A stretch of 64,000 bases of DNA from Lichenicoccus sp964246745 (lineage in GTDB: Bacteria; Pseudomonadota; Alphaproteobacteria; Acetobacterales; Acetobacteraceae). A program made the translations under genes and the position numbers. The first letter of the stretch is position 1, and the number at the start of each line of letters is the position of its first letter. The DNA is taken from NCBI GenBank assembly GCA_964246745.1, contig CAXTRK010000007.1:1-64000 (forward strand). The letters are read 5' to 3'. This document shows, piece by piece, positions 1 through 7,737 of this stretch. The notes beneath the pieces are model-generated. The model did no database searches. It was not told the DNA's origin and worked only from the letters and a program-made list of their open reading frames with translations.

Positions 1-91
1 TGCGAATGGCTTCGGTGAGCGTCTCGCCGGTCAGGCTTGCGACCTGGCGGGCGAGGCTGTCGGTTTCCTTGTCCTTCAGACTCAAGGCCAT
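1..91 (-). CDS. VapB-family antitoxin, 5' part (cut by window edge)
   Basis: The minus strand from the ATG at 89-91 reads MALSLKDKETDSLARQ and then VASLTGETLTEAIR, running off the left edge. This is the hallmark N-terminus of the short VapB/PSK-type antitoxins, which bind DNA as dimers and neutralise a PIN-domain RNase usually encoded just downstream. Only 30 residues are visible, so the toxin partner would lie outside the window. The gene sits directly beside a decayed DUF3883 gene, which fits an accessory, defence-like neighbourhood. The family call rests on the LKD/E-TD-LA...TGETLTEA pattern; function is inferred from the family. Confidence 0.72.
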   Translation of the reverse strand, partial: MALSLKDKETDSLARQVASLTGETLTEAIR

Positions 92-121
92 GCGACTCTC
101 ATGTATAGAATTGCGTGCTCA

Positions 122-409
122 TTATATAAGGCGATCTTGCTCGTTGTCGAGGCGAGCCGTCCAGGCGGCCTTGGCTCTCAGCAACAGCAGATCGCTAAGG
201 TTGAACACCACCGCCGTCTCGGCAAACCCCAGTTCGCGCTTGAAGCAGCGCTGCACGTAAACAGGCTGATGGGCGAAGCCGTTGGATACGGCAACCAGCG
301 CCAAGTGGAAGGCCTCCGGCGCGTTCAGCGAAGCGAGGATTTCGTTCTTCGTGACGATCACGTCGCGGGCTTCGGCGTGCCGGCTCTTGACCTCGATCAG
401 CCGCAGCGG
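122..409 (-). pseudogene. C-terminal remnant of a DUF3883-domain protein
   Basis: The minus-strand frame reads LRLIEVKSRHAEARDV and then VTKNEILASLNAPEAFHLAL before ending in a TAA at 122-124. This is the C-terminal DUF3883 block (a nuclease-like fold) that normally closes very long helicase or ATPase proteins in bacterial defence and repair loci. Here the recognisable homology begins abruptly near position 409. The roughly 20 residues before it (up to a possible ATG at 466) look unlike the family, and the eRF1-like gene starts 40 bp further on. Most of the parent gene is therefore missing. I infer a deletion remnant; a short stand-alone DUF3883 protein is the alternative. Confidence 0.6.
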
Positions 410-505
410 CTGGTCACTGAGCCGATGGCATGATGTATATCCCGTCAAAATGCCGCAGAACGACATACGGCATCACGCGTTTACGATGGCGGCAGGAGGC
501 AGGAT

Positions 506-898
506 ATGAGCAGCACGACATGGTATGTGGTGGCGGACGGCGGCAAGGCGCGGATCGTGACAATGCAGGACGGCCGCACGCGTACGATAGAGCATTTCGA
601 CAATACCGGTCACGGCAACACGGACGAGGACCCCAGTGCTGGAACAAGCCAGCTCAAGGCACCGAAATCCGATCCGCACGATCAGGCAAAGGCACATTTT
701 GCCAGGCAGGTCGCCGCCCGGCTGAATCAAGCCGTCCGGACCAGCGAGACTGACGAGATCGTGCTCGCGGCTCCGGCGCATGTCCTGCACGATATCCGTG
801 CGCATCTGGACAAGGCTGCCGCTGCCAAGCTCGGCGCCTCGTTGAGCAAGGATCTGACGAACACGCCCGATCAGGAGCTGGCATCGCACTTCTCCTGA
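506..898 (+). CDS. host attachment/eRF1-like small protein
   Basis: This 130-residue protein begins SSTTWYVVADGGKARIV, the first beta strand of the bacterial baeRF family ('host attachment protein', a release-factor-1-like fold). The C-terminal half carries the family's HDQAKAHFARQVAARLNQ helix and an EIVLAAPAHVL strand followed by a LSKDLT turn. An AGGAGG ribosome site at about 492-498 sits just upstream of the ATG, so the start is firm. The family name comes from a phenotype in Agrobacterium-plant attachment; the biochemical activity is unknown, with a ribosome-associated or rescue role suggested by the fold. It is a single gene on the plus strand, in front of a thioesterase gene. Confidence 0.8.
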   Translation: MSSTTWYVVADGGKARIVTMQDGRTRTIEHFDNTGHGNTDEDPSAGTSQLKAPKSDPHDQAKAHFARQVAARLNQAVRTSETDEIVLAAPAHVLHDIRAHLDKAAAAKLGASLSKDLTNTPDQELASHFS

Positions 899-991
899 GC
901 GCTCCCGTGTCCGGAACGGCATAAATTAAGCCAACGCTTGACATTGGAGATCATGCATCATCCTCTCGCAACGAGATGTCGGGAGGACTTG

Positions 992-1471
992 ATGCAGGAT
1001 GAGAGCGGCGCGCCGCTTGAGATGGACGCGCTGTTCACGCAGCATATCACCATTGTTGTTACAGACACCGACAGCACGGGCATCGTCTATACGCCTCGTA
1101 TCGCCCATTATGTTGTCGAGGCGGTGGAAGCCTGGTTTGTCTCCCGCCTCGCGATGCCAGTGCGCTCCACCACCCCACAGATGGTGTTCGCTTCCTTGTC
1201 CTGCACCTTCCTGTCCCCGATGCGTCCTGGCGACAAGCTCGAGACACGGGTGGCGCTCCGCCATATCGGCCGTTCCTCACTAGGCTTCGAGATTATCGGC
1301 GAGCGGGTCTCGGACGGACGGTTATGCTGGATGTCGGAGACAACGTGCGTGTTCATCGATGGGGAGAGTTTTCGCAGCCGCCTGATCCCGGGCAGCCTGA
1401 CCCAGGCGCTGCGTCGCGAGGCGGAGTTGGCCATCCGTTTTCCGTTTGCCGACAGGATCATGGGGACCTGA
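992..1471 (+). CDS. hotdog-fold acyl-CoA thioesterase
   Basis: A 159-residue 4HBT-type hotdog protein. Near the N-terminus it shows TDTDSTGIVYTPRIAHYVVEAVEAW, written here in parts: the DxxxGIVYxPR strand-loop with the active-site Asp region, then the central helix. Strands VFASLSCTFLSPMRPGD and ETTCVFID complete the fold. Such enzymes hydrolyse acyl-CoA thioesters in the cytoplasm; the substrate cannot be read from sequence. I chose the ATG at 992 because GGGAGG at 981-986 precedes it closely; an in-frame ATG at 938 would add 18 residues unlike the family and lacks a good ribosome site. It stands alone between unrelated genes. Confidence 0.78.
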   Translation: MQDESGAPLEMDALFTQHITIVVTDTDSTGIVYTPRIAHYVVEAVEAWFVSRLAMPVRSTTPQMVFASLSCTFLSPMRPGDKLETRVALRHIGRSSLGFEIIGERVSDGRLCWMSETTCVFIDGESFRSRLIPGSLTQALRREAELAIRFPFADRIMGT

Positions 1472-1529
1472 ACAAAGCGGCTGAACCAGCCCCTCATAAC
1501 GGCGTTGGCGCGCTTGAGGAGCACAGCAG

Positions 1530-2039
1530 ATGGCCGAGACCGCCGAAAAGACCGACCCTGATCTATGGAAGTCGGTCAAGAACGATGTCACCAAGCAAGG
1601 CAAGGGCGGCAAACCGGGCCAATGGTCCGCTCGCAAGGCGCAACTCGCCGTGCAGGAATACAAAAGCCAGGGCGGCGGCTACAAAGGCCGCAAGACCGCC
1701 GACAACCATCTCTCCACCTGGACCCGCGAGGACTGGGGCACCGGGTCCGGGGAGGCAAGCGGCAAGACTGGCGAACGTTATCTTCCCAAAGCCGCCCGTG
1801 AGCATCTCAGCCCGGAGGAATACAAGCGCACCACGGCCAAGAAGCGGGCCGATAGCGCGAAGGGCAAGCAGTTCTCGGCTCAGCCGCCTGATATCGCCGG
1901 CAAGACCGCGCGGGCGCGAACCGCTGGATCAGCGCCAACGCGCAAAGCGCTGCTTGATGAAGCGAAGCGACGTGGCATCGCTGGACGGTCGCGCATGAAC
2001 AAGGCCGAACTGCGGCACTCTGTGGAAAAAGCTGGCTGA
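1530..2039 (+). CDS. DUF5872 protein with C-terminal SAP-like helix
   Basis: A highly basic 169-residue protein. The N-terminal two thirds match the DUF5872 pattern: WKSVKNDV, GKPGQWSARKAQLA, GGGYKGRK, WTREDWGT and ERYLPKAAREHL...TTAKKRAD. The last 35 residues (TRKALLDEAKRRGI, then MNKAELRHSV) look like a SAP or Rho-N-type helix-extended-helix, which often binds nucleic acid. Function is not established. The stop shares one base with the start of the DUF3140 gene (TGATG), so the two are probably translationally coupled. Both families recur in stress-related small gene clusters, from memory rather than from this sequence. A DNA-associated role is an inference. Confidence 0.82.
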   Translation: MAETAEKTDPDLWKSVKNDVTKQGKGGKPGQWSARKAQLAVQEYKSQGGGYKGRKTADNHLSTWTREDWGTGSGEASGKTGERYLPKAAREHLSPEEYKRTTAKKRADSAKGKQFSAQPPDIAGKTARARTAGSAPTRKALLDEAKRRGIAGRSRMNKAELRHSVEKAG

Positions 2040-2395
2040 TGGCACAGGACGATAGCGCCGCGACCAGGCAGGAATTCGAGCGCGTGGTCAACATGACGCC
2101 TTCCGCCCTACGGAAGTGGCTCAACACCGAGGAGAGCCAATCCGTCGGGATGACGTCCGACGGGGAAAAGGTCACCGATGCGGAGCAAGGCGAGGCGGTC
2201 GGTCATCGTATGGGCCGCACGATCCTGGACATCAAGGCGAAGCATGTGGCGGACCTGGATGACGAGGACTACGCCGCCATGCGCAAGGTGATCGGCTACG
2301 TGCATCGCCACAGCAAGCAGCGGCCGGAAGGAGACATCTCCGACACGCGCTGGCGTAAATCGTTGATGAACTGGGGCCATGATCCGCTGAAATAA
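2039..2395 (+). CDS. DUF3140 domain protein
   Basis: This 118-residue protein matches DUF3140 along its length: FERVVNMTPSALRKWL, then TEESQSVGM, a GHRMGRTILDI helix and the tail DTRWRKSLMNWGHDP. No catalytic residues are known for the family, and its role is unknown. It is coupled by a one-base overlap to the upstream DUF5872 gene and is followed after a single base by a short-chain dehydrogenase, which suggests a three-gene transcript. A DNA-binding or stress role is plausible from the helical, charged composition but not shown. Confidence 0.85.
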   Translation: MAQDDSAATRQEFERVVNMTPSALRKWLNTEESQSVGMTSDGEKVTDAEQGEAVGHRMGRTILDIKAKHVADLDDEDYAAMRKVIGYVHRHSKQRPEGDISDTRWRKSLMNWGHDPLK

Positions 2396-2396
2396 C

Positions 2397-3152
2397 GTGA
2401 GTGACGAGGACGGTGTCGCCGTGGTGGTCGGCGCGTCAGGCGGCCTTGGAGCGGCTTTCGTGCGTCACCTCGTGGCGTCCGGCACATTTGCTGCGGTCGT
2501 CGCTCTTTCGCGTGACGGCACCGAACCGCGGGTCGACAATGCCCTCTTGTCGCACGGCGCCATCGATCTGCTGCATGAGGCCAGCATCATGGACGCCGCG
2601 CGCGGTCGGGTGTGCGAAGCCGTCCGGTCGGCCAATGCTCCGTTGCGTCTTATCCTGGTGGCAACCGGCGCCTTGCACGGCGGTGGGCTGGGCAGCCCGG
2701 AACGCTCCTACCGCGCGTTGGATGCGGAGGCGTTGCTGCACGCCACACGCATCAACATGATCGGGCCGGCGCTGATCGCCAAGTACATGCTGCCGCTGCT
2801 ACCCCGCACTGGACGGAGCGTGTTCGCCGCCCTGTCGGCACGTGTCGGCAGCATCGGCGACAACCGGCTTGGCGGCTGGCACGCCTATCGCGCGGCCAAG
2901 GCGTCGTTAAACATGATGCTGCGCAATCTTGCCATCGAACTTGCCCGCACCCATCCGCAGGCGATCGTTCTCGGCCTGCATCCGGGCACGGTGGCAACTG
3001 CCTTGAGCGCACCCTTTCAGGCTGGCGTCGGCAAGGACAAGCTGTTCACACCCGACTATGCGGCCGCCCGCCTGCTTGCGGTGATCGAGCGCGCGACGCC
3101 GTCGCAGAGCGGCCAGGTGCTGGCCTGGGATGGGGCCGTGGTGCCCCCCTGA
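2397..3152 (+). CDS. short-chain dehydrogenase/reductase (C-factor-like SDR)
   Basis: A 251-residue classical SDR. The Rossmann cofactor motif is GASGGLGAAFVRHL (TGxxxGxG variant) near residue 14. The catalytic Tyr-x3-Lys is in HAYRAAKASLNMM, preceded by the Ser of AALSARVGS. The tail LHPGTVATALSAPF is typical of the CsgA/C-factor subgroup. It would be a cytoplasmic NAD(P)-dependent oxidoreductase of unknown substrate. The start is a GTG at 2397, directly after the TAA of the DUF3140 gene, so translation is probably coupled. The opposite-strand gene downstream ends 5 bases away. Confidence 0.85.
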   Translation: MSDEDGVAVVVGASGGLGAAFVRHLVASGTFAAVVALSRDGTEPRVDNALLSHGAIDLLHEASIMDAARGRVCEAVRSANAPLRLILVATGALHGGGLGSPERSYRALDAEALLHATRINMIGPALIAKYMLPLLPRTGRSVFAALSARVGSIGDNRLGGWHAYRAAKASLNMMLRNLAIELARTHPQAIVLGLHPGTVATALSAPFQAGVGKDKLFTPDYAAARLLAVIERATPSQSGQVLAWDGAVVPP

Positions 3153-3157
3153 GCGCG

Positions 3158-4015
3158 TCAGCCTTCAAAAGAGGCCAACTCCTCCTCGCGCAACAGCATG
3201 ATTCCGGTGCGCTGGGCAAGCTGCCGCGCCGCCTCGGTGAACGGGGCGTCGGAGACGATGGCGGCCACGTCGCTTTGTTGACGCTTGCGTGCCCGGCAGG
3301 CGCCCTCAACCGCGGCAACATCCACTGGCAGTGGCGAGGCATGGCATTGCAACGACATCACCAGGCCATTGTGGTGTGCCACGACATGCGGGCGGGCCTT
3401 GCCCGCTGAGAATCGCGTCCGCGTCACCCATCCGGCGTCGCGAAGCCGGTCAACGCAACGGGATGTGTAGGTAGCCGGTTGCCCGCGTCGCAGCAGCAGT
3501 CGAACGAGCAATACCGCGCCGCTGACGATCAGCGCCCAGAGCAGCAGAACGATCGGCAGATGGTCGTCTTCCGGCTGGAGCCGGCGCGTCGTTGCCACGA
3601 CTGGCCGGGGTATTGTCGCTGCCCGCGCCACGGCCGGAGCGGTGACTTCGGCAAACGGCTCAAGCGCCGCAGCGTCGATCGCTTGCGGACGTGCATCCGA
3701 TTGCGTTGTCGTGACAATCGTCCGGACGCTTCGCACCGTGTCGCGCGCGAGCACCAGGCTTGATCGTCTGAAATAGAGCAGCGGCTCCCGCGCACGCGCC
3801 GAATCGACACGCATTAACAACAATCCATGCCCCGCGCTCGATATCCGCTCCCAACGTTGGCGCGGGAAAACCTCGAAGCAGCCGGCGTGCCGGTGAGATC
3901 TCAGCGCCGCCCGATCGATGCACGCTTGGGTGGGCTGCCGGACATGATACAACGGTGCGGCACCGGCGCCGACTGGCAGCAGCATCACCATGACGATGAG
4001 CATCACTCGAACCAT
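3158..4015 (-). CDS. membrane protein with degenerate Mrr-type endonuclease fold
   Basis: A 285-residue protein with an N-terminal signal peptide (VRVMLIVMVMLLPVGAGAA), an extracytoplasmic region with three cysteines, one transmembrane helix at about residues 155-175 (IVLLLWALIVSGAVLLVRLL) and a C-terminal restriction-endonuclease-like domain of the Mrr_cat type. In the Mrr motif G-x-D ... Q-x-K the Asp aligns with the second residue of HVVAHHNG (Asp to His) and the Lys with the His of SLQCHASP. The Gln and the later VSDAPFTEAARQLA helix are kept. The nuclease is therefore probably inactive or altered, and by topology its domain would be cytoplasmic. I chose the ATG at 4015 for the signal peptide and the AAAGG before it; an in-frame start at 4102 adds 29 residues. 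Confidence 0.66.
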   Translation of the reverse strand: MVRVMLIVMVMLLPVGAGAAPLYHVRQPTQACIDRAALRSHRHAGCFEVFPRQRWERISSAGHGLLLMRVDSARAREPLLYFRRSSLVLARDTVRSVRTIVTTTQSDARPQAIDAAALEPFAEVTAPAVARAATIPRPVVATTRRLQPEDDHLPIVLLLWALIVSGAVLLVRLLLRRGQPATYTSRCVDRLRDAGWVTRTRFSAGKARPHVVAHHNGLVMSLQCHASPLPVDVAAVEGACRARKRQQSDVAAIVSDAPFTEAARQLAQRTGIMLLREEELASFEG

Positions 4016-4105
4016 GGCCGGCTCACCTTTCCGAGTACACCCGGAACGTCTAAAGAGTAAGCCGACATGGAGCAAGACGCCGCGGAGACCTGCGTCAGAC
4101 AACGC

Positions 4106-6187
4106 TTATTCCATCAGCTTCTTTGCGAGGTAGGTGAATTCGAGCGCCTGTTCGTGGGCAACCTCGCGCAGATTGGCTCCCGCCGCATGACCCCCCTCGG
4201 TCTCCTCATAATAGAGGAACGGCAGATGCAACTGCTGCATCTTCCAGGCGAAACGCCGCGCATGCACCGGTCCTACGCGGTCATCCTTGGTGGTGGTGAA
4301 CAGGAATGGTTCCGGATAGGAGACATCCGCCTTGAGGTTTTGCAACGGCGAGATGCCGGCCAGAAAGGCGCGCTGCCGAGGCACTGAAACGCTTCCATAC
4401 TCGCCGACCCACGAGGCGCCCGCCGCCATGGTCTCGTAATGCAGCATGTCGAGCAGCGGCACTTCGATCATCACCGCATGCCAGAGTTCCGGATGCCGGG
4501 TGAACTCCACCCCCATCAGCAACCCGCCATTCGAGCCGCCGCGTATGCCGAGCCGACGCGGCGAGGTGACGTGGCGCGCGATCAGGTCGCGGCCGACGGC
4601 GGCGAAATCGTCGAAGGCGCGGCTTCGATGCGTCTTGATCGCCGCCTCGTGCCATTTCGGCCCGAACTCGCCGCCGCCCCGGATGTTGGCCAGCGCATAG
4701 ACGCCGCCGCGATCCAGCCAGAGCTTGCCGAGCAGCGGCGTGTAGCGCGGCGTCATCGACACCTGGAAGCCGCCATAGGCGTACAGCTCCGTTGGATTGC
4801 TGGCGTCCAGCTTCATCGCGCGGCGGTGCACCAGGAAATACGGGATCATGGTGCCGTCCCTGGAGCGCGCCTCGAACTGCTCGACCGCCAGCCCGGAGGC
4901 GTCGAATTGTGCGGGCAGCGCCTTGATCCGGTCCACGCTGCCCGACGCCGCGTCGGCAAGCCAGAGCGTGGTCGGATCGAGGAAGCCGGTCACGCCGAAA
5001 AACGCCCGGTCATCACGGATCGAGGTGGCATCCACGCTCACCGACACCTTGTCGGGCAAGGCAAGGCGCTTCGCACTCCAGCCGGCCGCCGTCGGCGTGA
5101 ACACCCAGCCCTCGCCGCGCACGTTGTCGTAGATCGCCGCCACCAGCGTGTGCGCGGTCACCGCCGCGCCGTCGAGCGACTGGCGGGGCCCGGGTGCCCA
5201 GATCAGGCGAGGCGGCGCCGTGGGATGCGCAAGCTCCAGCGACACCAGGCTGCCGGCCTGCACCGCCGCCGCACGCTTTGGCGTCCAGTCCTGATCGATC
5301 TCGACAACCAGCCGCCCTGCCACCAACCCCTCGATGGTGGAGCGCGGCGGCAGATCGAGCCGCAGGACGCCCGCCGGTGTCAGCAGGTTATGTTCGGTGC
5401 TGAAGAAATCGACGCCGCGCTCGATCAGATGGGCCGGGTGGCCCTCGCCGTCGACCAGCGTCTCCGGCGAGACGGCAACGTCGCGCGGCGAGCCTCGAAA
5501 GATGTCGACCGCCGACTGCAACGGTTCGCCGCGATTGAGCCGCTTGACCACGAATGGATAGCCCGACGCGGTCATCGTGCCCGGACCCCAATCCCGCGCG
5601 ACCAGCAGCGCATTCCGGTCCAGCCAGTCCACCTGCTGCTTGGACCGCGGCAGCACGAAGCCGCCCGGAACGAACCCGCCGGTGCCGAGATCAAACTCGC
5701 GTTCGGTGTCGGCATCTTCGCCGCCATCGGAGAGCGAGATCAGGCAGACCCGTTCCTCAGGCTCCTCACAGTTGGCGCTCTTCCACACCCAGTTCGCGTG
5801 CTCGCGCGCGGAGAGCGCATCGAGATCGAGCACGGTGTGCCAGTCAGGCGCCGCCGTGCGGTAGGAGGCGAGACTGACGCTGCGCCAGATGCCGCGCACA
5901 TGCGATCGGTCCTGCCAGAAATTGGTGATCGCGCCGCCGATCGGATCGGGCTTGGCAATGCGGTCATGCGTCTGCTCGAGCGCCAGCGCTTGCGCGTGGA
6001 AACCCGCGTAACGCGGATCCCGCTCCAGCACGGCGAGCGTCCGCTTGTTTTGCGCCTGCACCCAGGCCATCGCCTGCTTGCCATGGATGTCGGACAGAAA
6101 GGCTGGGATGTCGGACAGAGAGGCGGGGGACGCAGGCGCCGCCGCTCCAACGAGCAGCGCCAAGGCAAGGCAGAGGCGAACCCGCAT
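4106..6187 (-). CDS. exported prolyl oligopeptidase (S9A family)
   Basis: This 693-residue protein starts with a signal peptide (LCLALALLVGAAAPASPA), then an N-terminal beta-propeller region and a C-terminal alpha/beta hydrolase domain. The catalytic triad is visible: Ser552 in RGGSNGGLL, Asp in TKDDRVGPVHARRF and His in EGGHAAG near the C-terminus. The length fits the S9A family (about 680-720). It would cleave proline-containing oligopeptides, here in the periplasm if the signal is real. The downstream minus-strand gene (Mrr-like) is about 90 bp away, and the molybdate-binding protein gene upstream ends 4 bases before the start, so the two may be cotranscribed. Confidence 0.92.
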   Translation of the reverse strand: MRVRLCLALALLVGAAAPASPASLSDIPAFLSDIHGKQAMAWVQAQNKRTLAVLERDPRYAGFHAQALALEQTHDRIAKPDPIGGAITNFWQDRSHVRGIWRSVSLASYRTAAPDWHTVLDLDALSAREHANWVWKSANCEEPEERVCLISLSDGGEDADTEREFDLGTGGFVPGGFVLPRSKQQVDWLDRNALLVARDWGPGTMTASGYPFVVKRLNRGEPLQSAVDIFRGSPRDVAVSPETLVDGEGHPAHLIERGVDFFSTEHNLLTPAGVLRLDLPPRSTIEGLVAGRLVVEIDQDWTPKRAAAVQAGSLVSLELAHPTAPPRLIWAPGPRQSLDGAAVTAHTLVAAIYDNVRGEGWVFTPTAAGWSAKRLALPDKVSVSVDATSIRDDRAFFGVTGFLDPTTLWLADAASGSVDRIKALPAQFDASGLAVEQFEARSRDGTMIPYFLVHRRAMKLDASNPTELYAYGGFQVSMTPRYTPLLGKLWLDRGGVYALANIRGGGEFGPKWHEAAIKTHRSRAFDDFAAVGRDLIARHVTSPRRLGIRGGSNGGLLMGVEFTRHPELWHAVMIEVPLLDMLHYETMAAGASWVGEYGSVSVPRQRAFLAGISPLQNLKADVSYPEPFLFTTTKDDRVGPVHARRFAWKMQQLHLPFLYYEETEGGHAAGANLREVAHEQALEFTYLAKKLME

Positions 6188-6191
6188 GCCC

Positions 6192-6398
6192 TCAATCCAC
6201 CCCGATCATCACGTCCGACGCCTTGATCACCGCACTCGCCTCCTGTCCCGCAACCAGGCCTAGCGACTCGACCGCCTCATTGGTGATCGAGGCAGTGATG
6301 ATGGCGCCATTCACGTCAAGCCGCACATGCGCGGTGGTCGCCCCCTTCTCGACGGCGACGATGCGTCCCTTGAGCACGTTGCGGGCACTGATTCGCAT
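6192..6398 (-). CDS. molybdopterin/molybdate-binding TOBE (Mop) protein
   Basis: A 68-residue single TOBE domain: MRISARNVLKGRIVAV, then GAIITASITNEAVESLGL and the closing KASDVMIG. The motif ISARN-x-LKG-x-I and the SDVMIG ending are diagnostic of the Mop family, which assemble as hexamers that bind and store molybdate in the cytoplasm. The ATG at 6398 follows a TTGGAGG ribosome site; an ATG 15 bases upstream is possible but less well placed. It is followed after 4 bases by the prolyl oligopeptidase gene. No molybdate transporter is nearby. Confidence 0.92.
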   Translation of the reverse strand: MRISARNVLKGRIVAVEKGATTAHVRLDVNGAIITASITNEAVESLGLVAGQEASAVIKASDVMIGVD

Positions 6399-6491
6399 GA
6401 CGCCAACCTCCAAGACGCAGCCCGATTGCCGAACCGCGATGAGCCTCTAAGCTAGCCCGAAGTTTACCGGCGGCGAAGGACCTCGTGCCCA

Positions 6492-7706
6492 ATGAAGAAC
6501 AATCCCGCGTCTGGCAACCGCGCCGCGGTGCATGTCATCGCCGCCTGCTATCTCGGCTGGATGCTGGATGCGTTCGACTTCTTCATCATGGCGTTCGTGC
6601 TGAACCAGGTGATCGGCACGTTCCACGTCCCGCTTGGCTACGGCGCCTTCGCCATCACGCTGACGCTCGCCTGCCGCTTCATCGGCGCGCTGATCTTCGG
6701 CCGGCTCGCCGACCGTATCGGACGGCGCCCGACGATGATGGCCAACGTGCTCTGCTACGCGGCGTTGGAGCTGCTGACCGGATTTGCCCCGACCTTCACG
6801 ATCTTCCTGATCCTGCGCGGGCTCTACGGCATTGCCATGGGCGGCGAATGGGGCGTCGGCGCCTCGCTGGTGATGGAGAGCATTCCAGCGCGCTGGCGCG
6901 GCGGGGTCTCCGGCCTGTTGCAGACCGGCTATCCAGCCGGCTATCTGCTGGCCTCGCTGCTGTTCATCGTCGAGCCCACGATCGGCTGGCGCGGCATGTT
7001 CATCGTCGGCAGCGTTCCAGCCTTGCTGGTGCTCTACATACGCCGCGCCGTGCCGGAAAGCCCCGACTGGGAAGCCCGCGACCGCGCAGCCAAGCGCGTC
7101 TCCCTCTTCACCGTGCTGCAACGCAACCTGGGTCTCACGATCTTCGCCGTCTGCGTCATGATGGGCTTCAACTTTCTCTCGCACGGCTCACAGGACCTCT
7201 ATCCGAGCCAGTTTCTCGCCCGCCAGCACCATTTGTCGCATGGCACCGTCACGCTGATCATGATCATCTACAACATCGGCGCCATCGTCGGCGGCCTTGG
7301 CGCCGGCCTGCTGTCGCAGCGCATCGGCCGCAGGTGGGCGATCGGACTACTGTCCATGCTGGCCTTGCCGGTGATCCCGCTCTGGCTGTTCTCACATGGC
7401 GTGGGCTGGCTAGCGTTGGGCGGATTTCTGATCCAGATCTGCGTGCAAGGCGCCTGGGGCATTGTGCCGGCCTACCTGAACGAGATCTCCCCCGCCGCGA
7501 TCCGGGCGACCTTTCCAGGCACCGTCTATCAGATCGGCAACTTTCTCGCCGCCAGCAACGCCAACCTCCAGGTGTTCCTGGCGGCACGGCTGGGCGGCAT
7601 CAACTGGGCGATGACCATCGTGGTCGGGCTCGCCGTCCTGGTCATCACCATTCTCGTTGCCAACGGTCCTGAAGCCCGCGACGTCAGAATGGGACGGGAG
7701 CGTTAA
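6492..7706 (+). CDS. MFS transporter, sialate/lactate:H+ symporter-like
   Basis: A 404-residue, 12-helix major facilitator. Helix 1 reads YLGWMLDAFDFFIMAFVL, typical of the aromatic acid, sialate and lactate H+ symporter subgroup. The loop 2-3 signature is GRLADRIGRRPTMM, and GLYGIAMGGEWGVGASLVME is the helix 4 signature of the SHS group. It would import an organic anion with protons across the inner membrane; the substrate is not readable. It is divergent from the Mop gene, with about 90 bp between starts, and convergent with the S24-like regulator downstream. A metabolite permease call is safe, a specific substrate is not. Confidence 0.87.
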   Translation: MKNNPASGNRAAVHVIAACYLGWMLDAFDFFIMAFVLNQVIGTFHVPLGYGAFAITLTLACRFIGALIFGRLADRIGRRPTMMANVLCYAALELLTGFAPTFTIFLILRGLYGIAMGGEWGVGASLVMESIPARWRGGVSGLLQTGYPAGYLLASLLFIVEPTIGWRGMFIVGSVPALLVLYIRRAVPESPDWEARDRAAKRVSLFTVLQRNLGLTIFAVCVMMGFNFLSHGSQDLYPSQFLARQHHLSHGTVTLIMIIYNIGAIVGGLGAGLLSQRIGRRWAIGLLSMLALPVIPLWLFSHGVGWLALGGFLIQICVQGAWGIVPAYLNEISPAAIRATFPGTVYQIGNFLAASNANLQVFLAARLGGINWAMTIVVGLAVLVITILVANGPEARDVRMGRER

Positions 7707-7737
7707 CAAAGGCCCGGCTCCGCCCGGCAACCGTGCG

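Noticed and set aside
4439..6226. Long plus-strand open frame (595 codons) opposite the prolyl oligopeptidase
   Set aside because: Antisense frame kept open by high G+C; the minus strand encodes a complete S9A protease with its triad.
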